34,231 bases of DNA from Pseudomonadales bacterium (GTDB lineage: Bacteria > Pseudomonadota > Gammaproteobacteria > Pseudomonadales > Azotimanducaceae): positions 1-34,231 of the forward strand of contig JAJDVW010000055.1 in assembly GCA_022825925.1 (NCBI GenBank), written 5' to 3'. Of the stretch, positions 16,956 to 26,764 are shown piece by piece. Made by a program: the position numbers and the translations under genes. Below the pieces are notes generated by a model that worked only from the letters and a program-made list of their open reading frames with translations, was not told the DNA's origin and did not search any database. Each line of letters opens with the position of its first letter. Within the stretch, counting starts at the first letter, position 1.

Positions 16956-18209
16956 CTACTGCGTCTCCGCGATCTCCCGGTCCGAGAACCCGAGCAGGTA
17001 GAGCACGCTGTCGAGCCCGAAGTTCGAGATCGCGTGACCCGCGGACTCGCGCACCGCCGGCTTGGCGTGGAACGCGACGCCGAGGCCCGCCGCCGTCAGC
17101 ATCGGCAGGTCGTTCGCGCCGTCGCCGATCGCGATCGCCTGCTCCAGGGAAATCCCCTCCCGCGCGCAGAGGCCGGCCAGGATGTCCGCCTTCCGCTGCG
17201 CGCCTATCACTTCGCCCGTCACCGTGCCGGTCAAGCGGCCGTCCTCGATGGCCAGGGAGTTGGCGAACACATGGTCGATCCCGAGCGCCTTCTTGAGCCG
17301 GTGGCCGACATAGTCGAAGCCGCCGGAAACGATGGCCGTGCGATAGCCGAGTTGCCGCAGCGAGTTGACCAGGCGGCGCGTACCCTCCGTCACGGAGACC
17401 GACTCCGTCACTTCGGCGAGCACCCGTTGCGGCAGGCCCTCGAGCAGCCGGACCCGTCGGCGCAGGCTCTCCTCGAAGTCGAGCTCGCCGTGCATGGCCG
17501 CCCTCGTGATGCCGGCGACTTCGGCGCCCACGCCGTGGCGCGCGGCCAGTTCGTCGATCACCTCCGCATTGATCAGGGTGGAGTCCATGTCGAACACGAC
17601 GAGCCGCCGGTTGCGGCGGTACACCGAGTCTTCCTGGACGCTGAAGTCGAACGTCAGCTCTCCCGCGGCGAGGAACAGCGCTTCCTTCAGCTCCCGCTGG
17701 TCCGATCGCGGACCGCGCACCGACATCTCGACGCTCGCGCGGGCGGCATCCGCCACGCCGTCGAGCGGTACGCGTCCCGACAGGCGCCGTACGGAATCGA
17801 TGTTGAGTCCACGCTGGCCGATGATCCGCGTGACGCTGGCGAGTTGTTCCGCGCTGATCCCGTTCGCGAGCAGGGTGACGATGTAGCGGGACTTGCCCTG
17901 GTTCGCGACCCAGTCGCGATATCCCTCCGGCGTCACGCGCTCGAAACGGGCGTTGACGCCCATCCGCCGCGCGGCGTGGAGCAGTTCCCGGCGCACATCG
18001 CCCTCGTCCGCGCCGCCGGCGACCTGGACGAGCATGCCGAGGTTCAGCTCCTCGTGGATTACCGCCTGCCCGATGTCGAGCACGCGTGCTTGATAACGGG
18101 CGAGCGTCGATGTCAACATGGCCATCAGCCCGGGCTTGTCCTGCCCGGAGACGTTTACCAGCAGAATCTCGCTCGGATCGGAATCCGCCACCCGCCACCC
18201 ACCCGCCAC
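16956..18209 (-). CDS. serB: Phosphoserine phosphatase with tandem ACT domains
   Basis: Last step of serine synthesis, phosphoserine to serine. The N-terminal half has two ACT-like regulatory domains (ILLVNVSGQDKPGLMAMLTS at about 14-33, and YIVTLLANGISAEQLASVTR further on). The C-terminal half is a HAD phosphatase: VFDMDSTLINAEVIDELA carries the nucleophile Asp and the DST signature, then IVSGGFDYVGHRL and GDGANDLPMLTAAGLGVAFH. At about 411-417 residues it matches the long SerB of pseudomonads and mycobacteria rather than the 322-residue E. coli form. Two GTG codons are possible starts (18209 and 18191). The gene is head to head with the AhpA-like gene and upstream of efp. Confidence 0.95.
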   Translation of the reverse strand: MAGGWRVADSDPSEILLVNVSGQDKPGLMAMLTSTLARYQARVLDIGQAVIHEELNLGMLVQVAGGADEGDVRRELLHAARRMGVNARFERVTPEGYRDWVANQGKSRYIVTLLANGISAEQLASVTRIIGQRGLNIDSVRRLSGRVPLDGVADAARASVEMSVRGPRSDQRELKEALFLAAGELTFDFSVQEDSVYRRNRRLVVFDMDSTLINAEVIDELAARHGVGAEVAGITRAAMHGELDFEESLRRRVRLLEGLPQRVLAEVTESVSVTEGTRRLVNSLRQLGYRTAIVSGGFDYVGHRLKKALGIDHVFANSLAIEDGRLTGTVTGEVIGAQRKADILAGLCAREGISLEQAIAIGDGANDLPMLTAAGLGVAFHAKPAVRESAGHAISNFGLDSVLYLLGFSDREIAETQ

Positions 18210-18301
18210 CAGGCCGCGCTCTCGTCTTGACGCTACGCCCTCTCGCCAGGATCGTCAAACAACCAGGGCCGGGCACGCATGGCGGCAGCGAGGAGCGCGG
18301 C

Positions 18302-19375
18302 GTGCTCGCCGTCGGATGGATCAGCCTCGGGAGCTGCCTCGTCGCCGCCCTGATCGTCGTCGGGTCCGTGGGCCGTGCCGTCGTCGACCGCGCCGGCGCG
18401 CGCATGGACCAGTTCGGCGGCACGCTCGCGGAGACGACCGCGCAACTCGGCCTGCCGTCCGTGCTCCAGCAGGACCGCATCGCCCTTGGGAACCTCGTCA
18501 ACCGTATCGTGGCGTTCGACGAAGTCATCGGCTGCAGCGTCTACACCGTGGACGGACGCACGCTGGCCTTCGCCGGCGAGGAAGCGAACCTGCCGGGGTT
18601 CCGCCACTACACGGCGCCCATCGCGGTGGAGGACACGCTGGCCGGCTACGCCCGGGTGGTGCTCGAACGCGAGCGCTTCATGCCGGCCCCCGCCGACCTC
18701 GTGGTCGCCGCCTGGCCCGTCGTGCCGGCCGCTTTCGCCGTCGCCGGGGCCGTCATGCTGCTGCGCCGCCGGGCCGTGCGCGGGAAGCCGCGGACCGCTC
18801 CAGACGCGGCGCAGGCGCGGTTCGTGCTCGTGGCGAACCTGTTCAACCACGGCAGCCTGCGCGAGATGCGCAAGAAGAACGTGCTCGCCCAGGCTTTGGA
18901 GCACGCGCTCGGGGTCGCCGACGCGCACGGGGGACGCGCGCGGCCGCTCCCCGGCGCCCGCATCCTGATCGGGTTCGAGGACCGCCCCGACGCGGACCGG
19001 GCCTTCGAGGTGATCGCCGCGGCGGTCGCCTTCGGACAGAGCCTCGACACGCCGTCTTCCGGCGGTTACGCGGCGCCCCCGCCGAGCTTCCGGTTCGGGC
19101 TGCACCTCGGGGAGGACGCCGAGGGCGCCGGCGCGGCGGAGTCGGCCCACGTTTCGGACGCCGTCTTGCTGTCGGCGCTCGCGCCCGACGGCCGGCTCGC
19201 CATCAGCCAGGACGTCTTCGAGCGGATCGAGCTTCCCGAACGGCTGGAGATCGACGAGGCCTCCGACCTGTCGCAGGCCGCCCTGACCGGGACGACCCTC
19301 GGACGCTGCCGCATCGTGAACGCGGTGGCGGCCGCCCCGGCAGCGGAGAAAGACGCTACTTTCCGGCTGACGTGA
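18302..19375 (+). CDS. AhpA/YtjB-like two-TM protein with degenerate nucleotide-cyclase-like C-terminus
   Basis: Start chosen at GTG 18302 because AGGAG lies just upstream; TTG 18227 would add 25 residues but lacks a binding site. The 357-residue protein has one membrane helix at about 3-24, a periplasmic segment of about 100 residues (helical, then a strand-rich part with [15 protein letters not shown]), a second helix at about 133-154, and a cytoplasmic domain of about 190 residues. Position between serB and parC and the membrane layout fit the AhpA/YtjB (Smp) family. The cytoplasmic domain ([47 protein letters not shown]) resembles a class III adenylyl/guanylyl cyclase fold but lacks the paired metal-binding aspartates, so it is probably catalytically dead. 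Its last 20 nt overlap the end of parC on the other strand. Confidence 0.75.
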   Translation: MLAVGWISLGSCLVAALIVVGSVGRAVVDRAGARMDQFGGTLAETTAQLGLPSVLQQDRIALGNLVNRIVAFDEVIGCSVYTVDGRTLAFAGEEANLPGFRHYTAPIAVEDTLAGYARVVLERERFMPAPADLVVAAWPVVPAAFAVAGAVMLLRRRAVRGKPRTAPDAAQARFVLVANLFNHGSLREMRKKNVLAQALEHALGVADAHGGRARPLPGARILIGFEDRPDADRAFEVIAAAVAFGQSLDTPSSGGYAAPPPSFRFGLHLGEDAEGAGAAESAHVSDAVLLSALAPDGRLAISQDVFERIELPERLEIDEASDLSQAALTGTTLGRCRIVNAVAAAPAAEKDATFRLT

Positions 19376-21668
19376 CCGGCGGTTCCGGGCGCCCCTGGAC
19401 CTCGAGGGACTCGACGCGCTGAAACCCCCGCGGCAGTTTGCGGCCCCGTCGCCCCCGCTCGCCGAGATACGCCGCGAGGTCCCTGAACCGCAGCCGCAGG
19501 TGTCGCGCTCCGGCCCGCACGATCAGGTGGTCCGTCTCCGCGATGGCCACCGCTCCGACCATGCGTTCCTCTCCCGCCCGATGGATGCGCGCGGGGATGT
19601 CGATGAGCTTGTTGCCCTTGCCGCGCGTCAGCACCGGCACGTCCGCGGCCGGGAACACCAGCAGCCGCCCCTGGTCCGTGGCCGCCGCGATGCGGCTCCT
19701 GCCCGAGGCCGCCGAGGGGGCCAGGGCCGTGCCGGTCTCCGGGACGTTGAGCGCGGCCTTGCCGGCGCGGTTCTTCGTCGCCATGTCGCCGACACGGGCG
19801 ATGAAGCCGTACCCCGCGTCGGACGCCAGCAGCACGGTCGCGTCCGGGGTTCCCAGGAAGGGCGCCACGAAGCGCGCGCCTTCGGGCGGATTCAGGCGTC
19901 CCGTCAGGGGTTCGCCCTGGCCGCGCGAGGAAGGCAGTTCGTGCGCCGCGACGGAGTACGCCCGGCCCGTGGAGTCGAAGAAGAGAAGGGTGTCGCTGGT
20001 CCGGCCGCGCGCCGCCGCCCCGAACGCGTCGCCGGACCGGTAGGACAGGGACTCCGGGTCGAGGCCGTGGCCCTTGGCCGACCGCACCCAGCCCTTTTCC
20101 GACAGGATGACGGTCACGGGCTCGTTGGAGATCAGGTCCTCCGCCGTGAATGCGCGGGCCGGCGCGGCCCCGACCAGTTCCGAGCGGCGGTCGTCGCCGT
20201 ACGTCTCCGTATCCTGAGCGAGTTCGCGCTTGATGAGCGTCTTCATTCGCGCCCGCGAGCCGAGCGTTCGGGTCAGGTCCTCGCGCTCCGCACCGAGGGA
20301 CGCCCGCTCTTCCTGCAGGCGCGTCTCCTCGAGCCGCGCGAGCTGGCGCAGCCGCAGGTCGAGGATCGCGGCCGCCTGTGCCGAAGTGAGCCCGAAACGT
20401 TCGATCAGGCGGGCCCGGGGTTCGTCCTCCTCGCGGATGATCCGGATCACCTCGTCGAGGTTGCGGTATGCGACGAGGAGCCCGTCGAGGAGGTGCAGCC
20501 GCTCGTCGATGCGTTCGAGCCGGAAGGTCAGCCGTCGCCGGACGGTCTCGCGGCGGAACTCCAGCCACTCGGAGAGCATCTCCACCAGGCCCAGGACCTT
20601 CGGTTTCTGGTCCAGGCCGATCACGTTGAAGTTGACCCGGTAGCTCCGCTCGAGGTCCGTGGACGCGAAGAGGTGGCTCATCAGCCGTTCCACGTCCACC
20701 CGGCTCGAACGCGGCACCAGGACGAGCCGCGTGGGCGTCTCGTGGTCCGACTCGTCGCGCAGGTCGACGAGCATGGGCAGCTTCCTCGCCTGCATCTGCT
20801 CGGCGACCTGCTCGAGCACCCGCGCCGGCGACACCTGGTAGGGCAGCGCGGTGATGACGATCTCCCCGTTCTCGACGACGTGACGCGCCCGCGCGCGCAC
20901 CGAGCCGCGGCCGGTCTCGTAGGTTTCGAGGAGTTCCTCCGGGGGCGTGACGATGATCGCCTCGGTCGGGAAGTCGGGACCCCGCACGTGGTCCATGAGG
21001 TCGCGCGCAGTGGCCCGCGGCTCGTCGAGCAGCCGGATGCACGCGCTCGCGACCTCGCGCAGGTTGTGCGGGAGCACGTCGGTGGCCATGCCGACCGCAA
21101 TGCCGGTGCTGCCGTTCAGCAGGACCAGCGGCACCCGCGCCGGCAGGAGTTCCGGTTCGTCGATGGTGCCGTCGAAATTCGGCGCGAAGTCGACCGTGCC
21201 CTGGTCGACTTCGGACAGCAGCAGTTCGGCGAAACGCGACAGCCGCGACTCCGTGTAGCGCATGGCCGCGAAGGACTTCGGATCGTCGGGCGCGCCCCAG
21301 TTGCCCTGTCCCTCGATGAGCGGATACCGGAACGAGAACGGCTGGGCCATCAGCACCATCGCCTCGTAGCAGGCGCTGTCGCCGTGGGGATGGAACTTGC
21401 CGAGCACGTCGCCGACCGTGCGCGCCGACTTGGCGAACTTCGCCGCCGCCGACAGGCCGAGCTCCGACATCGCGTAGACGATGCGCCGCTGTACCGGCTT
21501 CAGCCCGTCGCCGATGTGGGGCAGCGCCCGGTCGTTGATGACGTACATCGAGTAGTCGAGGTACGCCTTCTCCGTGTACGCCCACAGGGGCATGACCTCC
21601 GCGCCGTTGCCCGGCGCGCCGCCGTCCGGCGGCCCGGTCGTTCCGGGCCCGGTCGTTCCGGCGCTCAC
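19356..21668 (-). CDS. parC: DNA topoisomerase IV subunit A
   Basis: A 770-residue type IIA topoisomerase subunit that breaks and rejoins DNA to decatenate daughter chromosomes. The start is GTG 21668, whose GTGA overlaps the parE stop; an ATG 25 codons later ([16 protein letters not shown]) would trim the N-terminus to slightly less than E. coli ParC. Motifs are [36 protein letters not shown] (with Ser and Glu at the two fluoroquinolone-resistance positions, i.e. the susceptible type), and [11 protein letters not shown] with the catalytic Tyr. [13 protein letters not shown] is also typical. The C-terminal region carries the DNA-wrapping repeats, such as [19 protein letters not shown] and [11 protein letters not shown]. 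It forms one operon with parE, cpdA and probably the DUF1249 gene. Confidence 0.97.
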   Translation of the reverse strand: MSAGTTGPGTTGPPDGGAPGNGAEVMPLWAYTEKAYLDYSMYVINDRALPHIGDGLKPVQRRIVYAMSELGLSAAAKFAKSARTVGDVLGKFHPHGDSACYEAMVLMAQPFSFRYPLIEGQGNWGAPDDPKSFAAMRYTESRLSRFAELLLSEVDQGTVDFAPNFDGTIDEPELLPARVPLVLLNGSTGIAVGMATDVLPHNLREVASACIRLLDEPRATARDLMDHVRGPDFPTEAIIVTPPEELLETYETGRGSVRARARHVVENGEIVITALPYQVSPARVLEQVAEQMQARKLPMLVDLRDESDHETPTRLVLVPRSSRVDVERLMSHLFASTDLERSYRVNFNVIGLDQKPKVLGLVEMLSEWLEFRRETVRRRLTFRLERIDERLHLLDGLLVAYRNLDEVIRIIREEDEPRARLIERFGLTSAQAAAILDLRLRQLARLEETRLQEERASLGAEREDLTRTLGSRARMKTLIKRELAQDTETYGDDRRSELVGAAPARAFTAEDLISNEPVTVILSEKGWVRSAKGHGLDPESLSYRSGDAFGAAARGRTSDTLLFFDSTGRAYSVAAHELPSSRGQGEPLTGRLNPPEGARFVAPFLGTPDATVLLASDAGYGFIARVGDMATKNRAGKAALNVPETGTALAPSAASGRSRIAAATDQGRLLVFPAADVPVLTRGKGNKLIDIPARIHRAGEERMVGAVAIAETDHLIVRAGARHLRLRFRDLAAYLGERGRRGRKLPRGFQRVESLEVQGRPEPPVTSAGK

Positions 21669-23563
21669 GCGAGCACCGCCTGGTCGCCCTTGCGCTGGAG
21701 CCAGCCGCGGCGGTCCGCCGCGCGTTTCCTCGCCAGCATCATGTCCATGATCTCCCGGGTCTTGTCCGCGGCGTCCATCGAGAGACGCACGAGGCGCCGC
21801 GTGTCGGGCGCCATGGTCGTCTCGCGCAACTGGACGGGATTCATCTCGCCGAGGCCCTTGAAGCGTTGCACCACCGGCTTGCCGCGTTTCTTCTCCGCGG
21901 CGATGCGGTCGAGCACGCCCTCCTTCTCCGCCTCGTCGAGGGCGTAGAACACTTCCTTGCCGACGTCGACCCGGTAGAGGGGCGGCATCGCGACATGCAC
22001 GTGACCCTCCTCCACCAGCGCCGGGAAGTGCCGGAGGAAGAGCGCGCAGAGGAGCGTCGCGATGTGGGCGCCGTCGGAGTCGGCGTCGGCGAGGATGCAG
22101 ACCTTCCCGTAGCGCAGGTCCGAGAGGTCGCGCGAACCGGGCTCCACCCCGATGGCGAGCGAGATGTCATGCACCTCCCGGGACGCGAGCACCTCTCCGG
22201 CATCCACCTCCCAGGTGTTCAGGATCTTCCCGCGCAGGGGCATCACCGCCTGGAACTCCCGGTCGCGGGCCTGCTTGGCCGACCCGCCGGCGGAGTCTCC
22301 CTCGACCAGGAACAGCTCCGAGCGCCCGGCGTCCTGGCCGGAACAGTCCGTCAGCTTGCCCGGCAGCGCCGGCCCGGACGCGACCTTCTTGCGCGCCACC
22401 TTGCGGCTCGCCTGGGCGCGCTTCTGCGCGTTGGCGATGGCGAGTTCCGCGAGCTTCGACCCCTCGGCGGGGTGCTCGTTCAGCCAGAGACTGAACGCAT
22501 CCTTCGACACGCCGCCGATGAACGTGGTCGCCTGCCGCGAGGAGAGGCGTTCCTTGGTCTGCCCGCTGAACTGCGGGTCCGCCAGCTTCGCCGACAGCAC
22601 GTAGGCGCACCGGTCCCACAGGTCGTCCGCCACCAGCTTCAGCCCGCGCGGGACGAGGTCCCGGAACTCGCAGAACTCCCGCAGCGCCTCGATCAGCCCG
22701 CTGCGCAGGCCGTTGACGTGGGTCCCGCCCAGGGGCGTCGGGATCAGGTTGACGTAGCTTTCCGCTATGAGATCCCCGCCCTCCGGGCACCACTGCAGCG
22801 CCCAGGCGACCGCCTCCCGGTTGCCCTCCGCGTCGTGCACGAACGGCTCCGCCGGAATCGGGTCGGGGGCGTCGCAGGCGTCGCGCAGGTACTGGGCCAG
22901 GCCCTCTTCGTAGTGCCAGGTCCAGCTCTCCGGCGCCTCCGTCTCGCGCTCCACCGACAGGCTCACGCGGAGCCCGGGGCACAGCACGGCCTTCGCGCGC
23001 AGGACGTGACGGAGCTTCGGGAGGCTGACCCGGGGCGAGTCGAAGTAGTCGGGGTCGGGCAGGAAGGTGACGCGGGTGCCGGTGTTCCGCTTGCCGACTT
23101 CGCCGACGGTCTCGAGCGGCGTCCTGCTGTGGCCGTGCTCGAAGCGCTGGCGATGCACCCCGCCGTCGCGCTTGACCTCCACCTCGAGCCACGTCGAGAG
23201 CGCGTTGACGACGGATACGCCCACGCCGTGCAGCCCGCCGGCGAAGCTGTAGTGCGCGTCGTCGAACTTGCCTCCGGAGTGGAGCTTCGTGAGGATCAGT
23301 TCGACGCCGGTGACCTGGTGCTCCGGGTGAATGTCCACCGGCATGCCGCGACCGTCGTCGATGACCTCGATCGCGCCGTCCGCGCGCACCGTCACCTCGA
23401 CTTCCCGGGCGTACCCGGCGAGGGCCTCGTCGACCGCGTTGTCGACGACCTCCTGGACGAGGTGGTTGGGGCGGGCCGTGTCCGTGTACATGCCGGGGCG
23501 GCGGCGCACGGGGTCGAGCCCGGAGAGGACCTGGATGGATTCGGCGGAATAGGCGTTGGGCAT
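21665..23563 (-). CDS. parE: DNA topoisomerase IV subunit B
   Basis: A 632-residue ATPase subunit. The start is ATG 23563, giving [20 protein letters not shown]; the open frame further upstream belongs to the cpdA antisense reading. GHKL motifs are [28 protein letters not shown] and [15 protein letters not shown]. The transducer has QTKERLSS, and the TOPRIM domain has [19 protein letters not shown] and [12 protein letters not shown]. The C-terminal FKGLGEMNP motif is present. Length matches E. coli ParE (630). It begins 4 nt after the cpdA stop, and its own stop overlaps the parC start, so translation of the two subunits is coupled. Confidence 0.97.
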   Translation of the reverse strand: MPNAYSAESIQVLSGLDPVRRRPGMYTDTARPNHLVQEVVDNAVDEALAGYAREVEVTVRADGAIEVIDDGRGMPVDIHPEHQVTGVELILTKLHSGGKFDDAHYSFAGGLHGVGVSVVNALSTWLEVEVKRDGGVHRQRFEHGHSRTPLETVGEVGKRNTGTRVTFLPDPDYFDSPRVSLPKLRHVLRAKAVLCPGLRVSLSVERETEAPESWTWHYEEGLAQYLRDACDAPDPIPAEPFVHDAEGNREAVAWALQWCPEGGDLIAESYVNLIPTPLGGTHVNGLRSGLIEALREFCEFRDLVPRGLKLVADDLWDRCAYVLSAKLADPQFSGQTKERLSSRQATTFIGGVSKDAFSLWLNEHPAEGSKLAELAIANAQKRAQASRKVARKKVASGPALPGKLTDCSGQDAGRSELFLVEGDSAGGSAKQARDREFQAVMPLRGKILNTWEVDAGEVLASREVHDISLAIGVEPGSRDLSDLRYGKVCILADADSDGAHIATLLCALFLRHFPALVEEGHVHVAMPPLYRVDVGKEVFYALDEAEKEGVLDRIAAEKKRGKPVVQRFKGLGEMNPVQLRETTMAPDTRRLVRLSMDAADKTREIMDMMLARKRAADRRGWLQRKGDQAVLA

Positions 23564-23567
23564 GAAC

Positions 23568-24344
23568 TCAGGCGTGGTTGGAGCCGGCGCCCGAAGGCGC
23601 CGGCCGGGACGGCAGACGGCCGACACGCGTCTCGATGGCGCCGTCGGCGTGCAGGGTGAGCCAGCGCCACCCGGGCGCGGCATCGTCGAGGGCGAAGCGT
23701 TCCGAGCGCGGCGCGAACTGGAAGCACGTCGAGGGGGAAGCGAGGATACGCAGGCGTCCCACGCGCTGGTCGACCTCCTGGTGGACGTGTCCGCCGAGGT
23801 ATCCCCGCCCCCTGTCGCACCCGCCGAGCAGCCCGAGCAAGGCGTCCGCGTTGGCGATCCGGTGCTCGTCGAGCCAGGGCGCGCCAATGTCGACCGGGCA
23901 GTGGTGACCGACCACCAGCGCATGGCGGCCGGCCGACCCGGCCGCCGAGAGCGCCTCCTCGAGGCGGCGCAGTTCCCCCTCGGCGACCGCGCCGTCCACC
24001 CGGTGGTCGACGTGCGTATCCACGCCGAGCACGTCCCATGCGCCGACGCGCAGGGGCCGCGTGGGCAGGATCCCGAGAAAGGGCTCGCCCAGGTCGTGAT
24101 TGCCCGGCACGCACAGGCACGGGCCCGTGAACCGGGACCGCACGGTTTCCAGGAAGCGGCGGTAGGTGGCCGCCTCGCCCACCTGCGCGAGGTCCCCCGA
24201 GGCGATCAGCGCGTCCGGCGTCCCCTCGCGGAACGCGTGGTCGAGGACGGCGTCGAGGGTGTCTTGGGTGCAAACGCCGAGGAGCGATTCGTCCGGCGCC
24301 GGAAACAGGTGCGTGTCGGTGACCTGCAGTACGTTCAGCGTCAT
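23568..24344 (-). CDS. cpdA: 3',5'-cyclic AMP phosphodiesterase CpdA
   Basis: A 258-residue calcineurin-like metallophosphoesterase that hydrolyses cAMP. Metal-binding motifs occur in order: QVTDTHLF (D-x-H), ASGDLAQVGEAATYRRF (GD), VPGNHDLG (GNHD), VVGHHCPVDIG (GH) and LGGHVHQEVD (GHxH). The GDLAQ and GHVHQ forms are typical of CpdA. The start is ATG 24344. It sits in the last part of a 10-bp tandem repeat whose units each contain an ATG-like start, but only this ATG reads into the gene without a stop. The gene lies between DUF1249 and parE, as in pseudomonads. Confidence 0.94.
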   Translation of the reverse strand: MTLNVLQVTDTHLFPAPDESLLGVCTQDTLDAVLDHAFREGTPDALIASGDLAQVGEAATYRRFLETVRSRFTGPCLCVPGNHDLGEPFLGILPTRPLRVGAWDVLGVDTHVDHRVDGAVAEGELRRLEEALSAAGSAGRHALVVGHHCPVDIGAPWLDEHRIANADALLGLLGGCDRGRGYLGGHVHQEVDQRVGRLRILASPSTCFQFAPRSERFALDDAAPGWRWLTLHADGAIETRVGRLPSRPAPSGAGSNHA

Positions 24345-24390
24345 TCCGCGTCAATCAGCGCCATTCAGCGTCATTCAGCGTCATTCAGCG
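24331..24390 (-). repeat. Six imperfect 10-bp tandem repeats over the cpdA start
   Basis: On the minus strand six 10-mers follow each other: CGCTGAATGA twice, then CGCTGAATGG, CGCTGATTGA, CGCGGAATGA and CGCTGAACGT. The fifth unit supplies the cpdA start ATG and the sixth the following codons. Most units also carry TGA and ATG triplets, so they look like repeated duplication of the gene's own start region. Because 10 is not a multiple of 3, upstream ATGs fall in other frames or meet a stop. Confidence 0.9.
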
Positions 24391-24463
24391 CCAAAGCAGG
24401 AGTGCGACGGGGAGGCTGCCGAACCGGCGCAAGAGCCGTCCCGACCGCCGGCGGCCGCGTGCG

Positions 24464-24946
24464 TCAGGCAACGATCGGCTGCTCGCTCGAGACGCCATGC
24501 TCCAGGCAGACGCCGAGGAACTCGCCCAGGAAGCGGTTGACCTGGGCCTTCTCGTCGGGATGCCGCATGCGCGCGTTCGGATACTCGTACACGGCGCGAA
24601 AGCCGCGCTGGTTCTGGTATTCAATGACTTCCGCGGCCTTCGCGTCGTGGTAGATGCGGATCGAGAGCCGGGTCTCCGCGAGGCCCGGGACGTTTTCTCC
24701 CGTGCCCTGCCCCGATTCCTGCCCGGAGGCCGGCGGCGGATCCTGGACGATGTTGACCACGGTGGTGTAGGGGCAGCGTTGGGCGACCTCGAAGCGCACC
24801 TTCGGTTCGCTCTCCCCGAGGCGCAGGCTGAACGTGCGCCGGTCGGCGTCCGGGAGATCGGGGAGCAGCCGCATCAGCCGGGCGTAGTTCGCCTCGCACT
24901 CCGCGATGTGCGCACCGAGATCGATGTTGTACCGCCGCCGCTTCAC
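24464..24946 (-). CDS. yqiB: DUF1249 family protein (YqiB-like)
   Basis: A 160-residue cytoplasmic protein. The start is GTG 24946, with AAGAGG six bases upstream; the long open frame above it is unrelated and covers the divergent promoter region. The N-terminus YNIDLGAHIAECEANYARLMRL and the core TRLSIRIYHDAKAAEVIEYQ, YPNARMRHPDEKAQVNRFLG and FLGVCLEHG are characteristic of DUF1249, whose E. coli member YqiB is also encoded beside cpdA (yqiB-cpdA-parE). A Gln/Gly-rich insertion at about residues 80-90 makes it longer than YqiB (140). The function is unknown to me. A 119-nt gap, half filled by the 10-bp repeats, separates it from cpdA. Confidence 0.9.
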   Translation of the reverse strand: MKRRRYNIDLGAHIAECEANYARLMRLLPDLPDADRRTFSLRLGESEPKVRFEVAQRCPYTTVVNIVQDPPPASGQESGQGTGENVPGLAETRLSIRIYHDAKAAEVIEYQNQRGFRAVYEYPNARMRHPDEKAQVNRFLGEFLGVCLEHGVSSEQPIVA

Positions 24947-25221
24947 AGGACCTCTTGCCGATTCTCCCTTGCCGGAACACCGTTGCGAGCCAGCTATCCC
25001 AACCCGAACCGGGGAGAGTTTACCCAGACCGGCGCGACGAATAAAACGGCTTCGGCCGTAGAAGGGACATGGCCGCCCACGCAACACCCATGCAACGCTC
25101 GACACGCGCCGAACCGACCACCGAACGGGGCGCCCCACCCGACAGTCGCGAAATCGACTTTGGTAGACTCCCCGCTCCCCCGACGGCTCTCGCTCAAGTC
25201 GCGCAAAAGGTACTCGTGGAC
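24947..25221. other. Divergent intergenic region, DUF1249 gene / tolC
   Basis: No gene is seen in this 275-nt stretch. It must hold promoters for the DUF1249-cpdA-parE-parC operon (minus) and tolC (plus), but I find no convincing -35/-10 pair. A UUCG-type hairpin, ACGGC-TTCG-GCCGT (25046-25059), reads on the minus strand as a stem followed by TTTAT, a weak intrinsic terminator that would block antisense transcripts entering the DUF1249 gene. AAAAGG at 25206-25210 is the likely tolC ribosome binding site. Confidence 0.4.
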
Positions 25222-26745
25222 ATGAAGAACCCCGCTCCGCAGCCGCCGCCCGCGGCCCGGCCGCGCACGACGCATACGCCCTGGCGGCTCTTGCATGGAA
25301 GTACGCGTCCGCCGAAGGGGGGAACGCCAATACTCCCTTACGCGTCAGCGGCCGAGGGAGCTTCCCCGGCTGAAGGCTCTTGGCGGTCCAGTGTCGCCAT
25401 CGGCATCTTCGCGTGGCTGACGGCCGCTCCGAACGCCGCCGCGGACAGCATCCAGGAGCTCTACGAGGCGGCCAAGGCGAACGACCCGATACTGGGTGGA
25501 GTCTACGCAAGCTACCAGTCGCGCAAGACCCAGGTCACGCTCGCCCGCTCCCAGCTCCTCCCCTCCGTCGAACTGAACGGGTCGAAGAACGAGAGCCGGC
25601 AGGAGCACACCCTTTCGCCCAACTTCGGCGGCATGACCGTCGAGGACAACTCCGGGAGCCAGCGGTGGTCCGTGGACCTCAGCCAAACGGTCTTCGACGC
25701 GCAACGCTGGTTCGACTTCCGCAGCGCACAGGCCCAGGGCACCCAGGCGGACCACGACCTCGCCAATGCCGAACAGGACCTCATCGTCCGCGTGTCGTCG
25801 GCCTACCTGAACGTGCTGCGCGCACAGGCGCTCCTCGAGGCGGCGCAGGCGGAAGAGGAGGCGGTGGCCCGCCAGATGGAGCAGGTGCAGCAGCGGTTCG
25901 ACGTCGGCCTCGTGGCCATCACCGACGTGCTCGAGGCCACCGCGGCCCACGACGCCGCGGTGGTCCGGCGGATCCAGGCGGAGGGCGACCACGACGTCTT
26001 CTTCGAGACGCTGCGTACGCTCACCGGCGTCGCCCATTCCGAGGTCGACCGGCTGGACAGCGCCCTGCCGATCGTCGACCCCGAGCCGATGGACGAATCC
26101 CAATGGGTCGAGGCGGCGCTCTCCTCCAACCCGACCGTCCTTGCAGCGCGGGAGGCGCTGAAGGCCGCCGAACGCTCGCGGCGCGCGACCCTCGGTCGGC
26201 TCCTGCCCACGGTGGATCTCTCCATCTCGCACGGTTCGTCGCAGCTCGACCCGGGCGGACTGGGTTTCGCGAGAGAGAGCGAAGGACAGACCTACGCCCT
26301 CCGGTTCAACATGCCGCTCTACCACCCGGCCATCATGCCCGGCATCAAGGACCTCGGCTACCGGGTCGAGCAGGCCCGCCAGGGCGTCCTGGAGCGGGAG
26401 GTCACGGTCACCCGCGACACGCGCAACCTGTTCCGCGCCGTCGCGACCGACGTGGTGCGGGTGAAGGCCCGCATCCGCGCCATCAAGTCGGCCGAGTCCG
26501 CCCTCGAAGCCACCCAGACCGGCTACGAGGTCGGCACCCGCAACATCGTCGACGTGCTGCAGGCCCAGCAACGGCTCTTCGCCTCCCAGTTCGACTACGC
26601 GGACTCCCGCTACAACTACGTGCTCGACCTGCTCCGGCTCAAGCAGAGTTCCGGAACCCTGAACGAGTCGGACGTCCTGCAGCTCTCCGCCTTCAGCGAC
26701 GCGGAGAACCCGGTCGTGCGCGTGCTCGGCCTGTCGGGACGTTAG
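25222..26745 (+). CDS. tolC: TolC-family outer-membrane efflux/secretion channel
   Basis: A protein of about 507 residues forming the outer-membrane beta-barrel and periplasmic alpha-tunnel for type I secretion and RND efflux. The mature N-terminus DSIQELYEAAKANDPILGGV and the repeats RSQLLPSVELNGSKN and LGRLLPTVDLSISHGSS (duplicated halves), plus YEVGTRNIVDVLQAQQRLF near the end, are classic TolC. The start is unsettled: ATG 25222 or GTG 25216 (the GTG has the better spacing to AAAAGG), while the frame stays open to 25069. Either start leaves about 50 Pro/Arg-rich residues before the hydrophobic segment VAIGIFAWLTAAPNAAA, which looks like the signal peptide. A TTG at about 25293 would shorten this. 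The neighbour set fits the pseudomonad opmH locus. Confidence 0.92.
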   Translation: MKNPAPQPPPAARPRTTHTPWRLLHGSTRPPKGGTPILPYASAAEGASPAEGSWRSSVAIGIFAWLTAAPNAAADSIQELYEAAKANDPILGGVYASYQSRKTQVTLARSQLLPSVELNGSKNESRQEHTLSPNFGGMTVEDNSGSQRWSVDLSQTVFDAQRWFDFRSAQAQGTQADHDLANAEQDLIVRVSSAYLNVLRAQALLEAAQAEEEAVARQMEQVQQRFDVGLVAITDVLEATAAHDAAVVRRIQAEGDHDVFFETLRTLTGVAHSEVDRLDSALPIVDPEPMDESQWVEAALSSNPTVLAAREALKAAERSRRATLGRLLPTVDLSISHGSSQLDPGGLGFARESEGQTYALRFNMPLYHPAIMPGIKDLGYRVEQARQGVLEREVTVTRDTRNLFRAVATDVVRVKARIRAIKSAESALEATQTGYEVGTRNIVDVLQAQQRLFASQFDYADSRYNYVLDLLRLKQSSGTLNESDVLQLSAFSDAENPVVRVLGLSGR

Positions 26746-26764
26746 TCCGCACAAGAGCCTGCAC

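Noticed and set aside
19500..23659. Long plus-strand open frames opposite parC and parE
   Set aside because: They are antisense shadows of two fully recognisable topoisomerase genes.
24331..24390. CRISPR-like repeat array
   Set aside because: Units are 10 bp, directly adjacent with no spacers, and derive from the cpdA start region.
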